Assembly (NCBI GenBank): GCA_964454335.1
Contig: CAYVVT010000004.1
Span: forward strand, 124,001 to 188,000
DNA from: CAYVVT01 sp964454335
GTDB taxonomy: Bacteria > Fidelibacterota > UBA8477 > JABMPR01
Reading direction: 5' to 3'
Length of the DNA stretch: 64,000 nucleotides
The notes under the pieces are model-generated. The model saw only the letters and a list, made by a program, of their open reading frames with translations. It made no database searches and was not told the origin of the DNA. Numbering within the stretch: position 1 is the first letter of the stretch; every line of letters begins with the position of its first letter. The translations under genes and the position numbers were made by a program. Below, in pieces: positions 44,973-54,898 of the stretch.

Positions 44973-45852
44973 AACTCACCTCCCCATTCGCCTTGAGCGT
45001 CATGCTGTGTCGGCGATAGGCCCAGCACATGTAAGACACCGAAACAAAGAAGGATGCCGGCAGGCGGTGCATGGCACCTATTTTGACACCCAGGACGGTA
45101 GTTTTCCCGCCAAATCCCATAGGTCCGATACCAAGTTCATTCAGATCGCCAAGCAACTTCGTTTCCATCTCAGCGAGCTCAGCATTGGGATTCGAATCCG
45201 GTAATTTTCTGAACAGCTGGTTCTTGGCTGCGAGATGCGAGGTCAGTCGATCACCACCAATCCCGATCCCCAAAATCCCCGGCGCACAGCCCAGACCCTG
45301 AGCAGCATTGACCGCATCCACGATCACCTTGTAAACACCGTCCAGGTCTCGGCCGGCGTGGAGTTTCGTGTCGGGCAGCTTGTACTGTGTGGAGACATTT
45401 TCACAGCCGCCACCTTTGAGCATCAGCCTGAATTCGATGGCTTCTTCATCCCATTCATCGAAATGGATGTAGGGCTGACCATCGCCCACGTTGTTCCCTG
45501 TATTCTTGCCGGTGATGGAATCCACCGCATTCGGACGAAGATAGCTACGGTTCACCGCCTCCTCAGTGGCTTCGTGTATCAGGCTGGTCAGCTTACGCAT
45601 GGATACACCTTCGGGAATGTGGATCAGGTGGATGTTGGTACCTGTATCCTGGCAGATGGGAATGGAATCCGTAGCAGCCAGTTTGATATTCTTCTCCAGC
45701 ATCCCGAAGACGCTTCGGGCCGCAGAACCTTCCGGTTCGGACTGCTTTGCCTGGGCAATAGCGGCAACAACATCATCTGGGAGCTTGGTAGCTGCCATGC
45801 GGATCAGCTCGACAAGCTGTTCCCTCAACTTATCAGGATCATAATGAAACAT
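44965..45852 (-). CDS. Class I fumarate hydratase, alpha subunit
   Basis: 295-aa N-terminal half of the two-subunit [4Fe-4S] fumarase. Three conserved cysteines that hold the cluster are visible: C67 (PICQDTGTNIHL), C150 (KGGGCENVS) and C189 (GLGCAPGILGIGIGGD). SIT-GKNTGNNVGDGQPYI is the substrate loop. The cluster is oxygen-labile in this class, consistent with a low-oxygen life together with ferredoxin-linked KorAB. Lies 12 nt after korB and overlaps the beta gene. Tartrate dehydratase alpha is the alternative name. Confidence 0.9.
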   Translation of the reverse strand: MFHYDPDKLREQLVELIRMAATKLPDDVVAAIAQAKQSEPEGSAARSVFGMLEKNIKLAATDSIPICQDTGTNIHLIHIPEGVSMRKLTSLIHEATEEAVNRSYLRPNAVDSITGKNTGNNVGDGQPYIHFDEWDEEAIEFRLMLKGGGCENVSTQYKLPDTKLHAGRDLDGVYKVIVDAVNAAQGLGCAPGILGIGIGGDRLTSHLAAKNQLFRKLPDSNPNAELAEMETKLLGDLNELGIGPMGFGGKTTVLGVKIGAMHRLPASFFVSVSYMCWAYRRHSMTLKANGEVSYD

Positions 45853-45864
45853 ACTTCCCCCTAT

Positions 45865-46881
45865 CTACTTCACTTCCCAGACATCTCCTGAATAGAACAG
45901 GTCCTCCAGAGCGCCATCCCCCTTCAGTTCCTTGACCTCCTCTATCTGATTGCTCAGAAGCTCATCATAGGTGGGCTCTTCAACTGCACGTAGAATACCG
46001 AACGGGGTTGGTGTGGATGGATCCAGTGTCATTTCCAGGAGCAGGTGGGATATGATGGGATTGGCTTCATCGTGTACCAGGATATCGGCTTCACCGTATT
46101 CATCCCCAATCTCCACTACCGTGGGGTGGCTGTCCTTCAGAATGATACCTTTCTCGCGCTCCTTGCCAAAGAGCATGGGTTCACCATTTTCGACGAACAG
46201 GGCGAAATCAGGACGCGTGTTCTTATTCTCCACATCCTGGAACTCACCATCATTGAAGATGAGACAGTTCTGATAGACCTCTATGAAGGAAGCGCCATTG
46301 TGGCGCTGGGCCCGCTTGATCACGTCCTGCATCCCCTTGGCATCCACGTCGATGGCCCTGGCGATGAATGTGGCGTTGGATCCCATTGCTACGGCGCTGG
46401 GATTGAAGGGACGATCCACCGAACCAAAGGGCGATGACTTGGTCTTGGCCCCCAGCAATGATGTGGGTGAGTACTGTCCCTTGGTGAGTCCATAGATCCG
46501 GTTGTTGAACAACATGATGTTGATATCGATGTTCCGGCGCAGCGCATGGATCATATGGTTGCCACCGATGGAGAATCCATCACCATCCCCGGTGATCACC
46601 CAGACGGCAAGATCACGATTGGCCAGTTTAACACCGGATGCGATGGCCGGTGCACGCCCATGGATCCCATGAAAGCCATAGGTGTTCATATAATAGGGGA
46701 ACCGGCTTGAACAGCCGATACCTGAGACAAAGACATAGTTCTCTTTGGTCTTCTTCAGCACCGGCAGCGTTTTCTGCATCTGGGCCAGGATGGAGTAGTC
46801 GCCACATCCGGGACACCAGCGCACTTCATTGTCCGGTACGAAATCTTTTCTGTTGAGGGTGATCTCTACTGTTTCACTCAT
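45865..46881 (-). CDS. korB: 2-oxoglutarate:ferredoxin oxidoreductase, beta subunit
   Basis: TPP-binding subunit of 2-oxoacid:ferredoxin oxidoreductase. 338 aa. VRWCPGCGDYSILAQMQKTL starts the enzyme with its cysteine pair; VSGIGCSSRFPYYMNTYG and the TPP/Mg segment GDGDGFSIGGNHMIH...NNRIYGLTKGQYSPTS are family hallmarks. With korA it converts 2-oxoglutarate, CoA and oxidised ferredoxin to succinyl-CoA, CO2 and reduced ferredoxin. 29 nt downstream of korA. A general 2-oxoacid specificity cannot be excluded, but fumarase in the same operon supports the TCA role. Confidence 0.93.
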   Translation of the reverse strand: MSETVEITLNRKDFVPDNEVRWCPGCGDYSILAQMQKTLPVLKKTKENYVFVSGIGCSSRFPYYMNTYGFHGIHGRAPAIASGVKLANRDLAVWVITGDGDGFSIGGNHMIHALRRNIDINIMLFNNRIYGLTKGQYSPTSLLGAKTKSSPFGSVDRPFNPSAVAMGSNATFIARAIDVDAKGMQDVIKRAQRHNGASFIEVYQNCLIFNDGEFQDVENKNTRPDFALFVENGEPMLFGKEREKGIILKDSHPTVVEIGDEYGEADILVHDEANPIISHLLLEMTLDPSTPTPFGILRAVEEPTYDELLSNQIEEVKELKGDGALEDLFYSGDVWEVK

Positions 46882-46910
46882 TGTCTTACCTCTATCTATT
46901 TCAACCGGCG

Positions 46911-48755
46911 CTAATCCAGCAGCTCGGCGATTTTGTCCTCGACCTCTGAAGCCTTGAATGGCTCACCGCGCACCTTGTTCAATTGCTCCACCTCGCGGAG
47001 CAGGTGAGCTCTGAGCAGCAGGGCCAGTTGGCCCATATTCACTTCCGGCACCAGGATCTGATCAAAGTTGGCGGCGATATCCTTCAGGTCCGGGGGTAGC
47101 GGATGTATGAAGCGCAAATGCAGGTGTGAAACCTCATAGCCCTTCTCGTGGGCGCGTTTCACCGCCACATGGGTTGAGCCGAATGAACTGCCCCAAGCGA
47201 TGATCAGCAATCTACCCTTGTCCTCGCCAAAGAGCCTGCTGGCCGGGATCTCATTTTGTACCCGCTGTACTTTCTCAGCCCTCAATTCAGTCATCAACTG
47301 GTGATTTGCCGGATCCTGGTTTACCATCCCGGTGATATTTTCCTTCTCCAGACCGCCAATACGATGCTGCAGGTTCGGGGTACCAGGCAGGGCCCAGGGT
47401 CTGGCCAGGGTCTCTTCTTCCCGGGCGTAGGGCATGAACTGACCATCATCATCAACAGAATCTTCATCCGGATGATTCACCTCGATCTCCGGCAGACTTG
47501 CCGGGTCCGGGATCTTCCAGGGACCTGAGCCCTGTCCCAGATAACCATCGGTGAGCAGAATGACCGGGGTCATGTATTTCATGGCAATACGAGCGGCTTC
47601 AAATGCACATTCAAAACAGTCGCTTGGATCCTTGGCCGCCAGGACGGGAAGTGTGGCATCGCTGTTACGTCCCAGAACAGCCTGGAACAGGTCCGATTGC
47701 TCCATCTTGGTGGGCAGGCCGGTACTGGGACCACCACGTTGAACATCGATGATCACCAGGGGTAGTTCTGTAATAATGGCCAGACCGATGGATTCGGTCT
47801 TCAGTGCCATGCCCGGGCCGGAGGTCGTGGTACAGGCCAGATCACCTGCGTAGGCGGCGCCAACTGCGCTGGCAATACCGGCAATCTCGTCTTCTGCCTG
47901 GAAGGTCTTCACGTTGAAATTCCGCAGAGCCGACATGGTGTGCAGGATCTCACTGGCAGGTGTGATGGGATAACTGCCCAGGAACAACTCCTTGCCTGCC
48001 TTCTTGGCCGCGGCGATCATCCCGTAGGCCACCGCGGTGTTACCCGTGATGTTGCGGTATTTCCCCTTCTTGAGGACCGCTTTCTCAACGCGATAGGAGG
48101 TGGTAAATATCTCCGTGGTCTCGCCATAGTTATAACCGGTTCGCAGAGCGGTAGCGTTCCCGTTCGCGACTTCCGGCATTTTGGCGAATTTCCTGTCGAG
48201 CCAATCCAGGGTGGGCTCGAGGGGTCGGTTGTACATCCAGAAAAGCACACCCAGCGCGAACATATTCTTCGTACGCTCGATACCCTTGGTGGTGAGGTCC
48301 GAATCCTTCAGCGCCTCCCCTACCAGTCTGGACATCTCAATGCCGAAAACGTTGTAGGAATCAAGGGATCCGTCTTCCAGCGGATTTGTTTCATATCCAG
48401 CCATTTTCAGATTTTTGGCGGTGAAGGCGCTGGCATTGGCGATGATCACGCCATCGCCCTTCAATTCACCCAGGTGGACACGCAGGGCGGCTGGATTCAT
48501 GGCCACCAGGACATCAGGCGTATCACCAGGCGTGAAAACCTCTGAGGAGCCGAACATCAACTGGAAAGCGCTGACACCTGCCAAAGTGCCGGCGGGGGCT
48601 CTGATCTCCGACGGGTAATTGGGAATGGTCTTGATATCATTCCCCACGATCGCTGTGGTTTCGGTAAATCGGGTTCCCGTGAGCTGCATCCCATCACCAG
48701 AGTCTCCGGCGAAGCGGATGGTGGCTTCATCAACAGGAATGACTTTTTTTGTCAT
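46911..48755 (-). CDS. korA: 2-oxoglutarate:ferredoxin oxidoreductase, alpha subunit (gamma-alpha fusion)
   Basis: 614-aa subunit with the gamma domain first (1-190; TIRFAGDSGDGMQLTGTRF) fused to the alpha pyruvate-ferredoxin-type domain (about 210-610; GSYPITPASEILHTMSALRN, TTTSGPGMALKTESIGLAI). The fusion is the usual form in FCB and many aerobes' KorA. GGAG precedes the ATG at about 10 nt. First gene of the four-gene operon. No delta (ferredoxin) subunit lies nearby. Confidence 0.95.
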   Translation of the reverse strand: MTKKVIPVDEATIRFAGDSGDGMQLTGTRFTETTAIVGNDIKTIPNYPSEIRAPAGTLAGVSAFQLMFGSSEVFTPGDTPDVLVAMNPAALRVHLGELKGDGVIIANASAFTAKNLKMAGYETNPLEDGSLDSYNVFGIEMSRLVGEALKDSDLTTKGIERTKNMFALGVLFWMYNRPLEPTLDWLDRKFAKMPEVANGNATALRTGYNYGETTEIFTTSYRVEKAVLKKGKYRNITGNTAVAYGMIAAAKKAGKELFLGSYPITPASEILHTMSALRNFNVKTFQAEDEIAGIASAVGAAYAGDLACTTTSGPGMALKTESIGLAIITELPLVIIDVQRGGPSTGLPTKMEQSDLFQAVLGRNSDATLPVLAAKDPSDCFECAFEAARIAMKYMTPVILLTDGYLGQGSGPWKIPDPASLPEIEVNHPDEDSVDDDGQFMPYAREEETLARPWALPGTPNLQHRIGGLEKENITGMVNQDPANHQLMTELRAEKVQRVQNEIPASRLFGEDKGRLLIIAWGSSFGSTHVAVKRAHEKGYEVSHLHLRFIHPLPPDLKDIAANFDQILVPEVNMGQLALLLRAHLLREVEQLNKVRGEPFKASEVEDKIAELLD

Positions 48756-49000
48756 GCTTAAAAACTCCTGTATGCAAACAAAAGGTTACATCTTCTGTAA
48801 AATCAATGGGTTAGTGGATGTATGTAATGAGTACAAGCTAGGCTGCCCCTGTACCTATATAAAAGATGCCAGGGGCTGTAGTAGTATCCTGGCAAGCTGA
48901 GTCCTTCCGACTCTTTCATGCGGCAAACATAAGCACGTCAGGAAGGAAACAAAAGCCCGTTTGAGACCGTCGGACTACAAAAGTGAGCCAGGTCGGTGAA
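48756..49000. other. Intergenic region between korA and the Lon-like gene
   Basis: 245 nt. It holds the upstream region of korA. TGCCAGG...CCTGGCA (about 48868-48896) and GCCCCTG...CAGGGGC form overlapping short inverted repeats with alternative pairings; no U-tract is visible, so a regulatory RNA or binding site is possible but unproven. Confidence 0.35.
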
Positions 49001-51391
49001 TCAGGAATCGGCGTCCTTGTTCTGTTTCAGATCCCGGCTTTTCTGCATGTACTCCTTGAGTCGGGCCTGTACGGAGCCAAAGACCGTTTGTCGGGGATAG
49101 GTCCCGCGTTTACTCGGTTCACCGGCAGCGACTCCGGTCAGCAGCTCGATGCCCTGGGCAATGCTGGCAACAGCCCAGATATTGAACTTGCCATCGTTGA
49201 CGGCTTTCTGCACATCCGGGAGCAGCATCAGGTTCTCTCGATTGGCGTCAGGAATGATCACTCCCTGGTCACCATTCAGACCACGCTGTTCACATAGTCG
49301 GAAGAAACCCTCCACCTTTTCGTTCACACCGCCAATAGCCTGGACCTCGCCCCACTGATTCACGGAACCGGTAACGGCGATCCCCTGCTTGATGGGATAT
49401 CCGGACAGGGCTGAGAGAATGGCATAGAGTTCGGTTGAGCTGGCACTGTCGCCATCGATTCCGTTGTACTGCTGCTCGAAGGTCATATTGATGGTCACGG
49501 ACAATGGAAATTCCTGCGCGAACATGTTTCCCAGGAAACCATTCACAATGAGATTGCCCTTGTTGTAGGTGGGACCTGAAAGTTTCGCTTCGCGTTCGAT
49601 GCTCACAATGCCTGGCTTGCCCATGAAGGTCGTGGCAGTGATACGGGATGGACGCCCGAAAGAATATTCACCCATTGAATACACTGCCAGGCCATTGATC
49701 TGGCCGATCCGTTCGCCCTGTACATCGATAAGCAGGGTTTCGCGCTCGATCTGCTCCCAGACCTTCTCCTCCCAGAGGCTTCCGCGAAAACGTTTTTCGT
49801 CGATGGCTTTGCGAACATCCAGCTTGTCCACCCGCCGGTGGCGGTTCTTCTTCGCCCAGTAAGCCGCCTCCATGATGATGCCCACCAGGGTTCCGAACTG
49901 CAGTGAGAGCTTGTTCTGGTCACCAGCCAGGCGTGAGCTGTACATGATGATCTGTGTGGCCGCTTCAGGTGTGAAATGCGGTAGTTTGTTCTCACGACAG
50001 ACCCTGGCGATGAACTGGCAGAATAGCTTTTCTGTCTCCAGGTTCCGTCGCACCTCATAATCGAAATCCGCGCGGACCTTGAAAGTCTTATTGAAAGCGT
50101 CATCGGATTCCTGGAGAAAATGAAAGTATTCAGACCGTCCCAGGAGCACCACATTCAGGCCCAGGGGGATCGGTTCCGGTTTCATCGATGTCGTCGAACT
50201 CATTCCGAAAGAATCATTCACGTCCTCGATCTGTATCTGCTTATTCTTCAGGGCCCGCTTCAAGGATTCCCATACATGGGGATTCTGGAGAATGGCATCT
50301 ATCTCAAGGATCAGGAAACCACCGTTCGCCCTGAGCAAAGAACCCGCCTGTATCATGGTGAAATCAGTTACCAATGCTCCGTACTGGACGATCTTCTCAA
50401 TTCTGCCAAAAACATTGTTATATGAAGGATTGGTGTCAAAAATGACCGGAGCGCCCTTGGACCGTGAGTTATCCACCAGCACATTCACCTCATAACGGAT
50501 GAACGGCTTTTTGGGGATCTCCTCGGTCTGCTGCTCCTCATCCTCACCATCCTGAAGAAAATCCTCAACGTGAGTAACGATGTCCTCGCTGACCTCTTTC
50601 AGGTGAGCAATAATGCCGGCATGCCCGGCGAATCTCTCGTGAAGATGCTCCACCCTGTGTTCAACTGCATTCAATGCCACCTGGCGCTGCAGGTCTTCGA
50701 TGACATCTTCCTTTTCATGTTCAAGCTGGGCCATTTCACGCAGGGCTTCACGAACCTTCTCCTGGACCCGCTCGATATCCTCTGAGATCTTGGCACGTTC
50801 GGTTTCCGGCAGTGCATTGAATTGTTCATCTGTCATGGGTTCCTTATTCCGTACCGGGATGGTCTGGAAACCCATCTGGGTATACGCCAGTTGAATGTTG
50901 TTTTTGGCGCTTTCTTCATTCAGGTGGGCGATGAGTTGCTCACGACGCTGGTTAAAGCTACTCACCAGCGCTTTGCGCTGCTCCTGATATTGGTCGCCTC
51001 CGAAAATGCGGGGCAATTCCTGGCTCAGGCTGTGGACCAGGCGATTCATCTGCTTGGAGAAGACAGTCCCCTCACCCGCCGGCAGGGAGAAGACCTTGGG
51101 TTCATATTCGTTGTGAAAGTTGAAGACCACGATCCAGTCCGGAGGATTGGGCGTCTGGCGAGCGTATTCCTCCACGAGATTCCGAACGATGGTGGCTTTG
51201 CCGGTTCCTGGCAATCCGCCTACAAAGACATTGTAACCCGGGGCCAGGACTTCGAGACCGAACTCCAGCGCTTTAACTGCTCGTTCCTGACCAATGACCT
51301 TCTTCAAGCTTTGCAGTTCCGCAGTGGAATTGAATTTGAGTGCTTTAGGATCGCTGGTTCGACAGAGGTCCTGTTTCGTCAGTTTTTGCAT
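49001..51391 (-). CDS. Lon-family (S16) ATP-dependent protease, LonB/YcbZ-like
   Basis: 796 aa from ATG 51391 with AGAGG upstream; a GTG at 51409 is in frame but less likely. N-terminal AAA+ domain with Walker A GGLPGTGKATIVRN, then a helical insertion of about 250 residues rich in charged coiled coil (EDIERVQEKVREALREMAQ), and a Walker B-like LEIDAILQNPHVW. C-terminal S16 protease has the serine-lysine dyad in DGDSASSTELYA (Ser) and PIKQGIAVTGS (Lys). It lacks the N-terminal substrate domain of LonA; cytosolic. Such proteases may process or degrade misfolded or regulatory proteins. Divergent from the aldehyde dehydrogenase. Confidence 0.9.
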   Translation of the reverse strand: MQKLTKQDLCRTSDPKALKFNSTAELQSLKKVIGQERAVKALEFGLEVLAPGYNVFVGGLPGTGKATIVRNLVEEYARQTPNPPDWIVVFNFHNEYEPKVFSLPAGEGTVFSKQMNRLVHSLSQELPRIFGGDQYQEQRKALVSSFNQRREQLIAHLNEESAKNNIQLAYTQMGFQTIPVRNKEPMTDEQFNALPETERAKISEDIERVQEKVREALREMAQLEHEKEDVIEDLQRQVALNAVEHRVEHLHERFAGHAGIIAHLKEVSEDIVTHVEDFLQDGEDEEQQTEEIPKKPFIRYEVNVLVDNSRSKGAPVIFDTNPSYNNVFGRIEKIVQYGALVTDFTMIQAGSLLRANGGFLILEIDAILQNPHVWESLKRALKNKQIQIEDVNDSFGMSSTTSMKPEPIPLGLNVVLLGRSEYFHFLQESDDAFNKTFKVRADFDYEVRRNLETEKLFCQFIARVCRENKLPHFTPEAATQIIMYSSRLAGDQNKLSLQFGTLVGIIMEAAYWAKKNRHRRVDKLDVRKAIDEKRFRGSLWEEKVWEQIERETLLIDVQGERIGQINGLAVYSMGEYSFGRPSRITATTFMGKPGIVSIEREAKLSGPTYNKGNLIVNGFLGNMFAQEFPLSVTINMTFEQQYNGIDGDSASSTELYAILSALSGYPIKQGIAVTGSVNQWGEVQAIGGVNEKVEGFFRLCEQRGLNGDQGVIIPDANRENLMLLPDVQKAVNDGKFNIWAVASIAQGIELLTGVAAGEPSKRGTYPRQTVFGSVQARLKEYMQKSRDLKQNKDADS

Positions 51392-51523
51392 GGTGCTGAT
51401 CCTCTTCACCAGGGATTCTCCCCCGGAATCTTCAACGTCAGTTTCAATTCAAAGAAAGTGAATATAAAGAAAAATCAATCATTGGGGAGTCCTGATTCAT
51501 GAAGCGATTCATTCACCACCCTG

Positions 51524-51558
51524 TTTCCTTATTCCTTCTTCCTTATTCCTTTTCCCTT
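51524..51558. repeat. Heptamer tandem array TTCCTTA/ATTCCTT
   Basis: Five successive 7-nt units: TTTCCTT, ATTCCTT, CTTCCTT, ATTCCTT, TTCCCTT, in the short space between the divergent Lon-like and aldehyde dehydrogenase genes. Confidence 0.8.
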
Positions 51559-51588
51559 GATAATTTCCCGGCATTGACGTGAGGTAGA

Positions 51589-53127
51589 ATGAAGCAGAAC
51601 AAAGTTACCGTCTCCCTGAATCCTGCAACGGGAAATGAACTCGGGCAAGTTCCACAGAATGAGATAGCTGATGTCATCACGGCGGTGCGACGCATTCGAG
51701 AAGCCCAGGAGAGCTGGGCTGCGCTCCCCTTCGCACAGCGCGGAGATCATTTTCGGCGCATACGACGTTTTCTGGCCTCAGAGGGCGAAGCTCTGGCGAA
51801 GATCATCTCCAGCGAGAATGGTAAAACCCTGGCAGATGCCTATCTCACAGAAGTCACACCTGCAATTATGGCCTGTGATTACCAGATCAGACATGCCTCT
51901 CGGGCTCTGAAACCACGCCGATATCGCGGCTCGCACATCTTTTCACTGTTCACTTCGCACCGGGTGCAGCGCGTACCCCTGGGTGTGGTGGGCATCATTT
52001 CACCCTGGAATTATCCCCTGGGGATCCCCATGCATGAGATCCTCATGGCCCTGATGGCCGGTAATGGCGTTCTCTACAAAGCTGCTTCAGAAACTCCGCT
52101 GGTAGGTCAAGCGGTTCAGACCATCATCAATGCCGGGGATCTCCCCGCCAATCTCTTCGTACAGGTAAACCTGCCGGGTCGTCTGGCCGGTGATGCTTTT
52201 CTGGAAAATGGTGTGGACAAGCTGTTTTTCACCGGCAGTGTCTCCGTAGGGAAATACCTCATGGAGAAAGCCGCTAAGATCCTCACTCCCATATCACTGG
52301 AACTGGGTGGGAACGATCCCATGATCATCTGTGAGGACGCGGATCTGAAACGGGCAGTAGGCGGGGCCGTCTGGGCCGGTTTTTCCAACTCAGGACAATC
52401 CTGTGGCGGTGTTGAGCGGATCTATGTGGCCCGGAAGGTTTACGACAGTTTTCTGGAAAAGATGAACCTTCGGATCAGGAAACTGAAAGCTGGTAATCCA
52501 GAACGCTGGGTCAACCAGATGGGGGTCATGACCACGACATCACAGGTGGAGACCATCCGGGAGCATATCAGAGAAGCCCTTGAAAAGGGTGCCGTCATTG
52601 CCAGCCAGTCCCAGGTCGATCAGGATCTTACCCAAGCCCTCCCGGCCGTGGTACTCACCAATGTAAACCATGACATGCTGCTCATGCGCGAAGAGTCCTT
52701 CGGTCCCATTCTGGGAGTAATGCCCTTTGATTCCGTGGATGAGGCCATTCATCTGGCCAATGATTCGGATCTGGGGCTCACGGCTTCGGTGTGGTCGCGG
52801 AATAAGCGCAACGCCAAGCGGATCGCATCCCAACTACAGGCTGGCGTGGTCACGATCAATGATCACCTCATTACCCATGGCATGCCCAATGTTCCCTGGG
52901 GGGGTTTCAAACAGAGCGGTCTTGGCCGGACCCACGGCAAGGAAGGTTTGCTGGAGATGACACAGCCCCGATTGGTAGCGGTGACCCATCTACCCCGGTT
53001 TCTCATGGTCTGGTGGTTACCCGTACCGCGCTGGATCTATAAGCGCTGGGTGGGGCTCATGCAGATCATCGGCGGTGCCTGGCGGCAGAAACTCCGGGGC
53101 CTGGTAAAACTGATCTCCGGTTTCTAG
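51589..53127 (+). CDS. Aldehyde dehydrogenase (succinate-semialdehyde-type)
   Basis: NAD(P)-dependent aldehyde dehydrogenase of 512 aa, cytoplasmic. Catalytic C272 in SNSGQSCGGVERIY, general base E238 in SLELGGNDPM, oxyanion N141 in PWNYPLG, and K164/E167-type cofactor contacts in YKAASETPL. The start is MKQNKVTVSLNPATGNELG. The C-terminus extends beyond the core with a hydrophobic stretch (FLMVWWLPVPRWIYKRW), more than usual for a soluble member and perhaps membrane-associating. Substrate cannot be set from sequence; succinic-semialdehyde or long-chain aldehydes are both plausible, the latter given the tail. Ends 1 nt before the stop of the convergent gene. Confidence 0.92.
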   Translation: MKQNKVTVSLNPATGNELGQVPQNEIADVITAVRRIREAQESWAALPFAQRGDHFRRIRRFLASEGEALAKIISSENGKTLADAYLTEVTPAIMACDYQIRHASRALKPRRYRGSHIFSLFTSHRVQRVPLGVVGIISPWNYPLGIPMHEILMALMAGNGVLYKAASETPLVGQAVQTIINAGDLPANLFVQVNLPGRLAGDAFLENGVDKLFFTGSVSVGKYLMEKAAKILTPISLELGGNDPMIICEDADLKRAVGGAVWAGFSNSGQSCGGVERIYVARKVYDSFLEKMNLRIRKLKAGNPERWVNQMGVMTTTSQVETIREHIREALEKGAVIASQSQVDQDLTQALPAVVLTNVNHDMLLMREESFGPILGVMPFDSVDEAIHLANDSDLGLTASVWSRNKRNAKRIASQLQAGVVTINDHLITHGMPNVPWGGFKQSGLGRTHGKEGLLEMTQPRLVAVTHLPRFLMVWWLPVPRWIYKRWVGLMQIIGGAWRQKLRGLVKLISGF

Positions 53128-53128
53128 G

Positions 53129-54889
53129 TTATTTCAGTAGAAGGACTTTCTGTGTTCCCTGATACGTTCCATCCCGAACACTCAGTTGTATAAGATAGAC
53201 TCCTGAGCCCAGCTCATTGCCTGCCTGATCCTTCCCATGCCATGCAAAATGACCACGACCGCGGATCTGTTTCACCAGTATCAAATCCCCTTTTGTTGAA
53301 TATATCCGCAGATCACCACTTTCCGTCTGGGGCAGCTGAAATCGCAGCAGGGTTCTGTTGTTGAACGGATTGGGATAGGCAGGATGCAAATCGTACTCGA
53401 TTGCTGTCACTCTGGAAGCCTCGTCGATTGAATTTGGGGCGTATTGTCTGGCTCTCATCCAGAAGCGGAATTCATCGTCTTCATGCAGGAGCAAGCTGTT
53501 CTCCATGAGCAGGGTCAGGTAAGCATGCCCAGCAAACAGCCCGCTCATGTCATTGTAGAAGAACATCTCGAATGACTCACCCACCTCTCCCGGGGGCACC
53601 TCATCCGAGGAATTGATCTCCAGATGGCTGCCATTCAGCGCGGAATCATGATACCATTCATCGGGTGGGTAGGCGCTTAGATCCAGCAAGAGCTCATCTC
53701 CCCGCCAGACACCAAGACCGTAGATGTTTATGAAGCCAAGGTATAGCCGATCCTTCATTCCGGGACGCATATAAAAGGCAAGGGTATCGATCTGCTCTGG
53801 GATATCCTCGTAGAACGCGTCAAGGGAGAAGCTGTAAAAATGCCAAACCGTATCGGCTGGAAAAAGTCGTTGATGGCCCCAGCCATCACCTTCCATATCA
53901 AGTCTCAGGTCGATGGGAATATTAACTGCTCCAAAGTTTTGCCCATTGGACCGATAGGCAGTGAGTTCACGATGCAGGTTCGTTCCGGCCTTGTCTTCCC
54001 CGATCACCCCTATGCCGTAGCCATATTCAAACGCCCATCCAGGGATACCAGGACCCGTGAACTTTTTCACGAAAATGGGTTTGTCGAGGATCAGTTCGAA
54101 TCCTTCGGAGATCAGCCAGGTATCATTCCCACTCGTGTCGGGAGGATCAAAGGCAAATTCGTCGAAATCGTAGACCAGGCCCTGACGCCAGATCTTATCC
54201 CAGAGCCAGTATTGGTACTCATAACCGACCCTGCTGTGCTGTACTTCAAGATCCTCCCAATCCGCACCATGGCTGAACCACTCATCGCTGTAGACCCAGG
54301 TTATAGCATCACCGTAATACACCGTTCGTTGAGCTTCGACCATGGTACCGTAATCGTGGTTGAATTCAGAACGCCAGAGCTGGATCCCTTCAACAGGTCG
54401 ATAATTCCAAAGGTCGGTCGGAGAGTTGGTCTGCAGGACAAACTGAAGCGAATCCGGGACGACGGGATAGTTGAACTCCGGTCGTTCGATCCAGATGGTG
54501 GCGGAGTCGGTGGAAACGCTGATCTGAAGCACATGATTTCCATTTGCCTGTTCAATGACCTGCAGGTTCAAAGCATTCTCATGTGAAAACAGAGCGGAAT
54601 CCGACTCGAAATCCTCAAATGCGTTGGTGGAGAAGCGGATATTGTCCAGATAATACTCCCGGGGGAAAATGATGTCGTCGTCAGTATGAGGGATACGCAG
54701 CTCAAAGCGTTCAAAACCAACCAGAGGAAGGTCGACGATATCAAAGGGGATCCGATAAGTACGGAAGGTGGTTTCAACCGGAGTTTCAAAGACTTGGGGG
54801 CTCTCAGTAAAATAGCGGACTTCAACTGCCTGCCCGGCGGCAATACAAGGCAACGCCAACAGCATCGCCACGTATCCTTTCGTTATCAT
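53129..54889 (-). CDS. Secreted protein of unknown function with YPNPFN tail
   Basis: 586 aa. Signal peptide MITKGYVAMLLALPCIAAG (cleaved before QAVEV). The middle is strand-rich and reads like a carbohydrate-binding-type or sandwich fold (FETPVETTFRTYRIPFD; DDIIFPREYYLDNIRF, typical of CBM-like domains). The C-terminal 90 residues are the FlgD/type IX-type module: HPAYPNPFNNRTLL, GKDQAGNELGSGVYLIQL and final VLLLK. GGGGGG ribosome site before the ATG. It follows the 712-aa gene by 9 nt, the second member of a two-gene operon of similar secreted proteins. No enzyme motif seen. Confidence 0.8.
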   Translation of the reverse strand: MITKGYVAMLLALPCIAAGQAVEVRYFTESPQVFETPVETTFRTYRIPFDIVDLPLVGFERFELRIPHTDDDIIFPREYYLDNIRFSTNAFEDFESDSALFSHENALNLQVIEQANGNHVLQISVSTDSATIWIERPEFNYPVVPDSLQFVLQTNSPTDLWNYRPVEGIQLWRSEFNHDYGTMVEAQRTVYYGDAITWVYSDEWFSHGADWEDLEVQHSRVGYEYQYWLWDKIWRQGLVYDFDEFAFDPPDTSGNDTWLISEGFELILDKPIFVKKFTGPGIPGWAFEYGYGIGVIGEDKAGTNLHRELTAYRSNGQNFGAVNIPIDLRLDMEGDGWGHQRLFPADTVWHFYSFSLDAFYEDIPEQIDTLAFYMRPGMKDRLYLGFINIYGLGVWRGDELLLDLSAYPPDEWYHDSALNGSHLEINSSDEVPPGEVGESFEMFFYNDMSGLFAGHAYLTLLMENSLLLHEDDEFRFWMRARQYAPNSIDEASRVTAIEYDLHPAYPNPFNNRTLLRFQLPQTESGDLRIYSTKGDLILVKQIRGRGHFAWHGKDQAGNELGSGVYLIQLSVRDGTYQGTQKVLLLK

Positions 54890-54898
54890 CTGCCCCCC

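Noticed and set aside
44965..45852. L-tartrate dehydratase alpha
   Set aside because: Motifs fit both, but korA/korB in the same operon make fumarase the better call.
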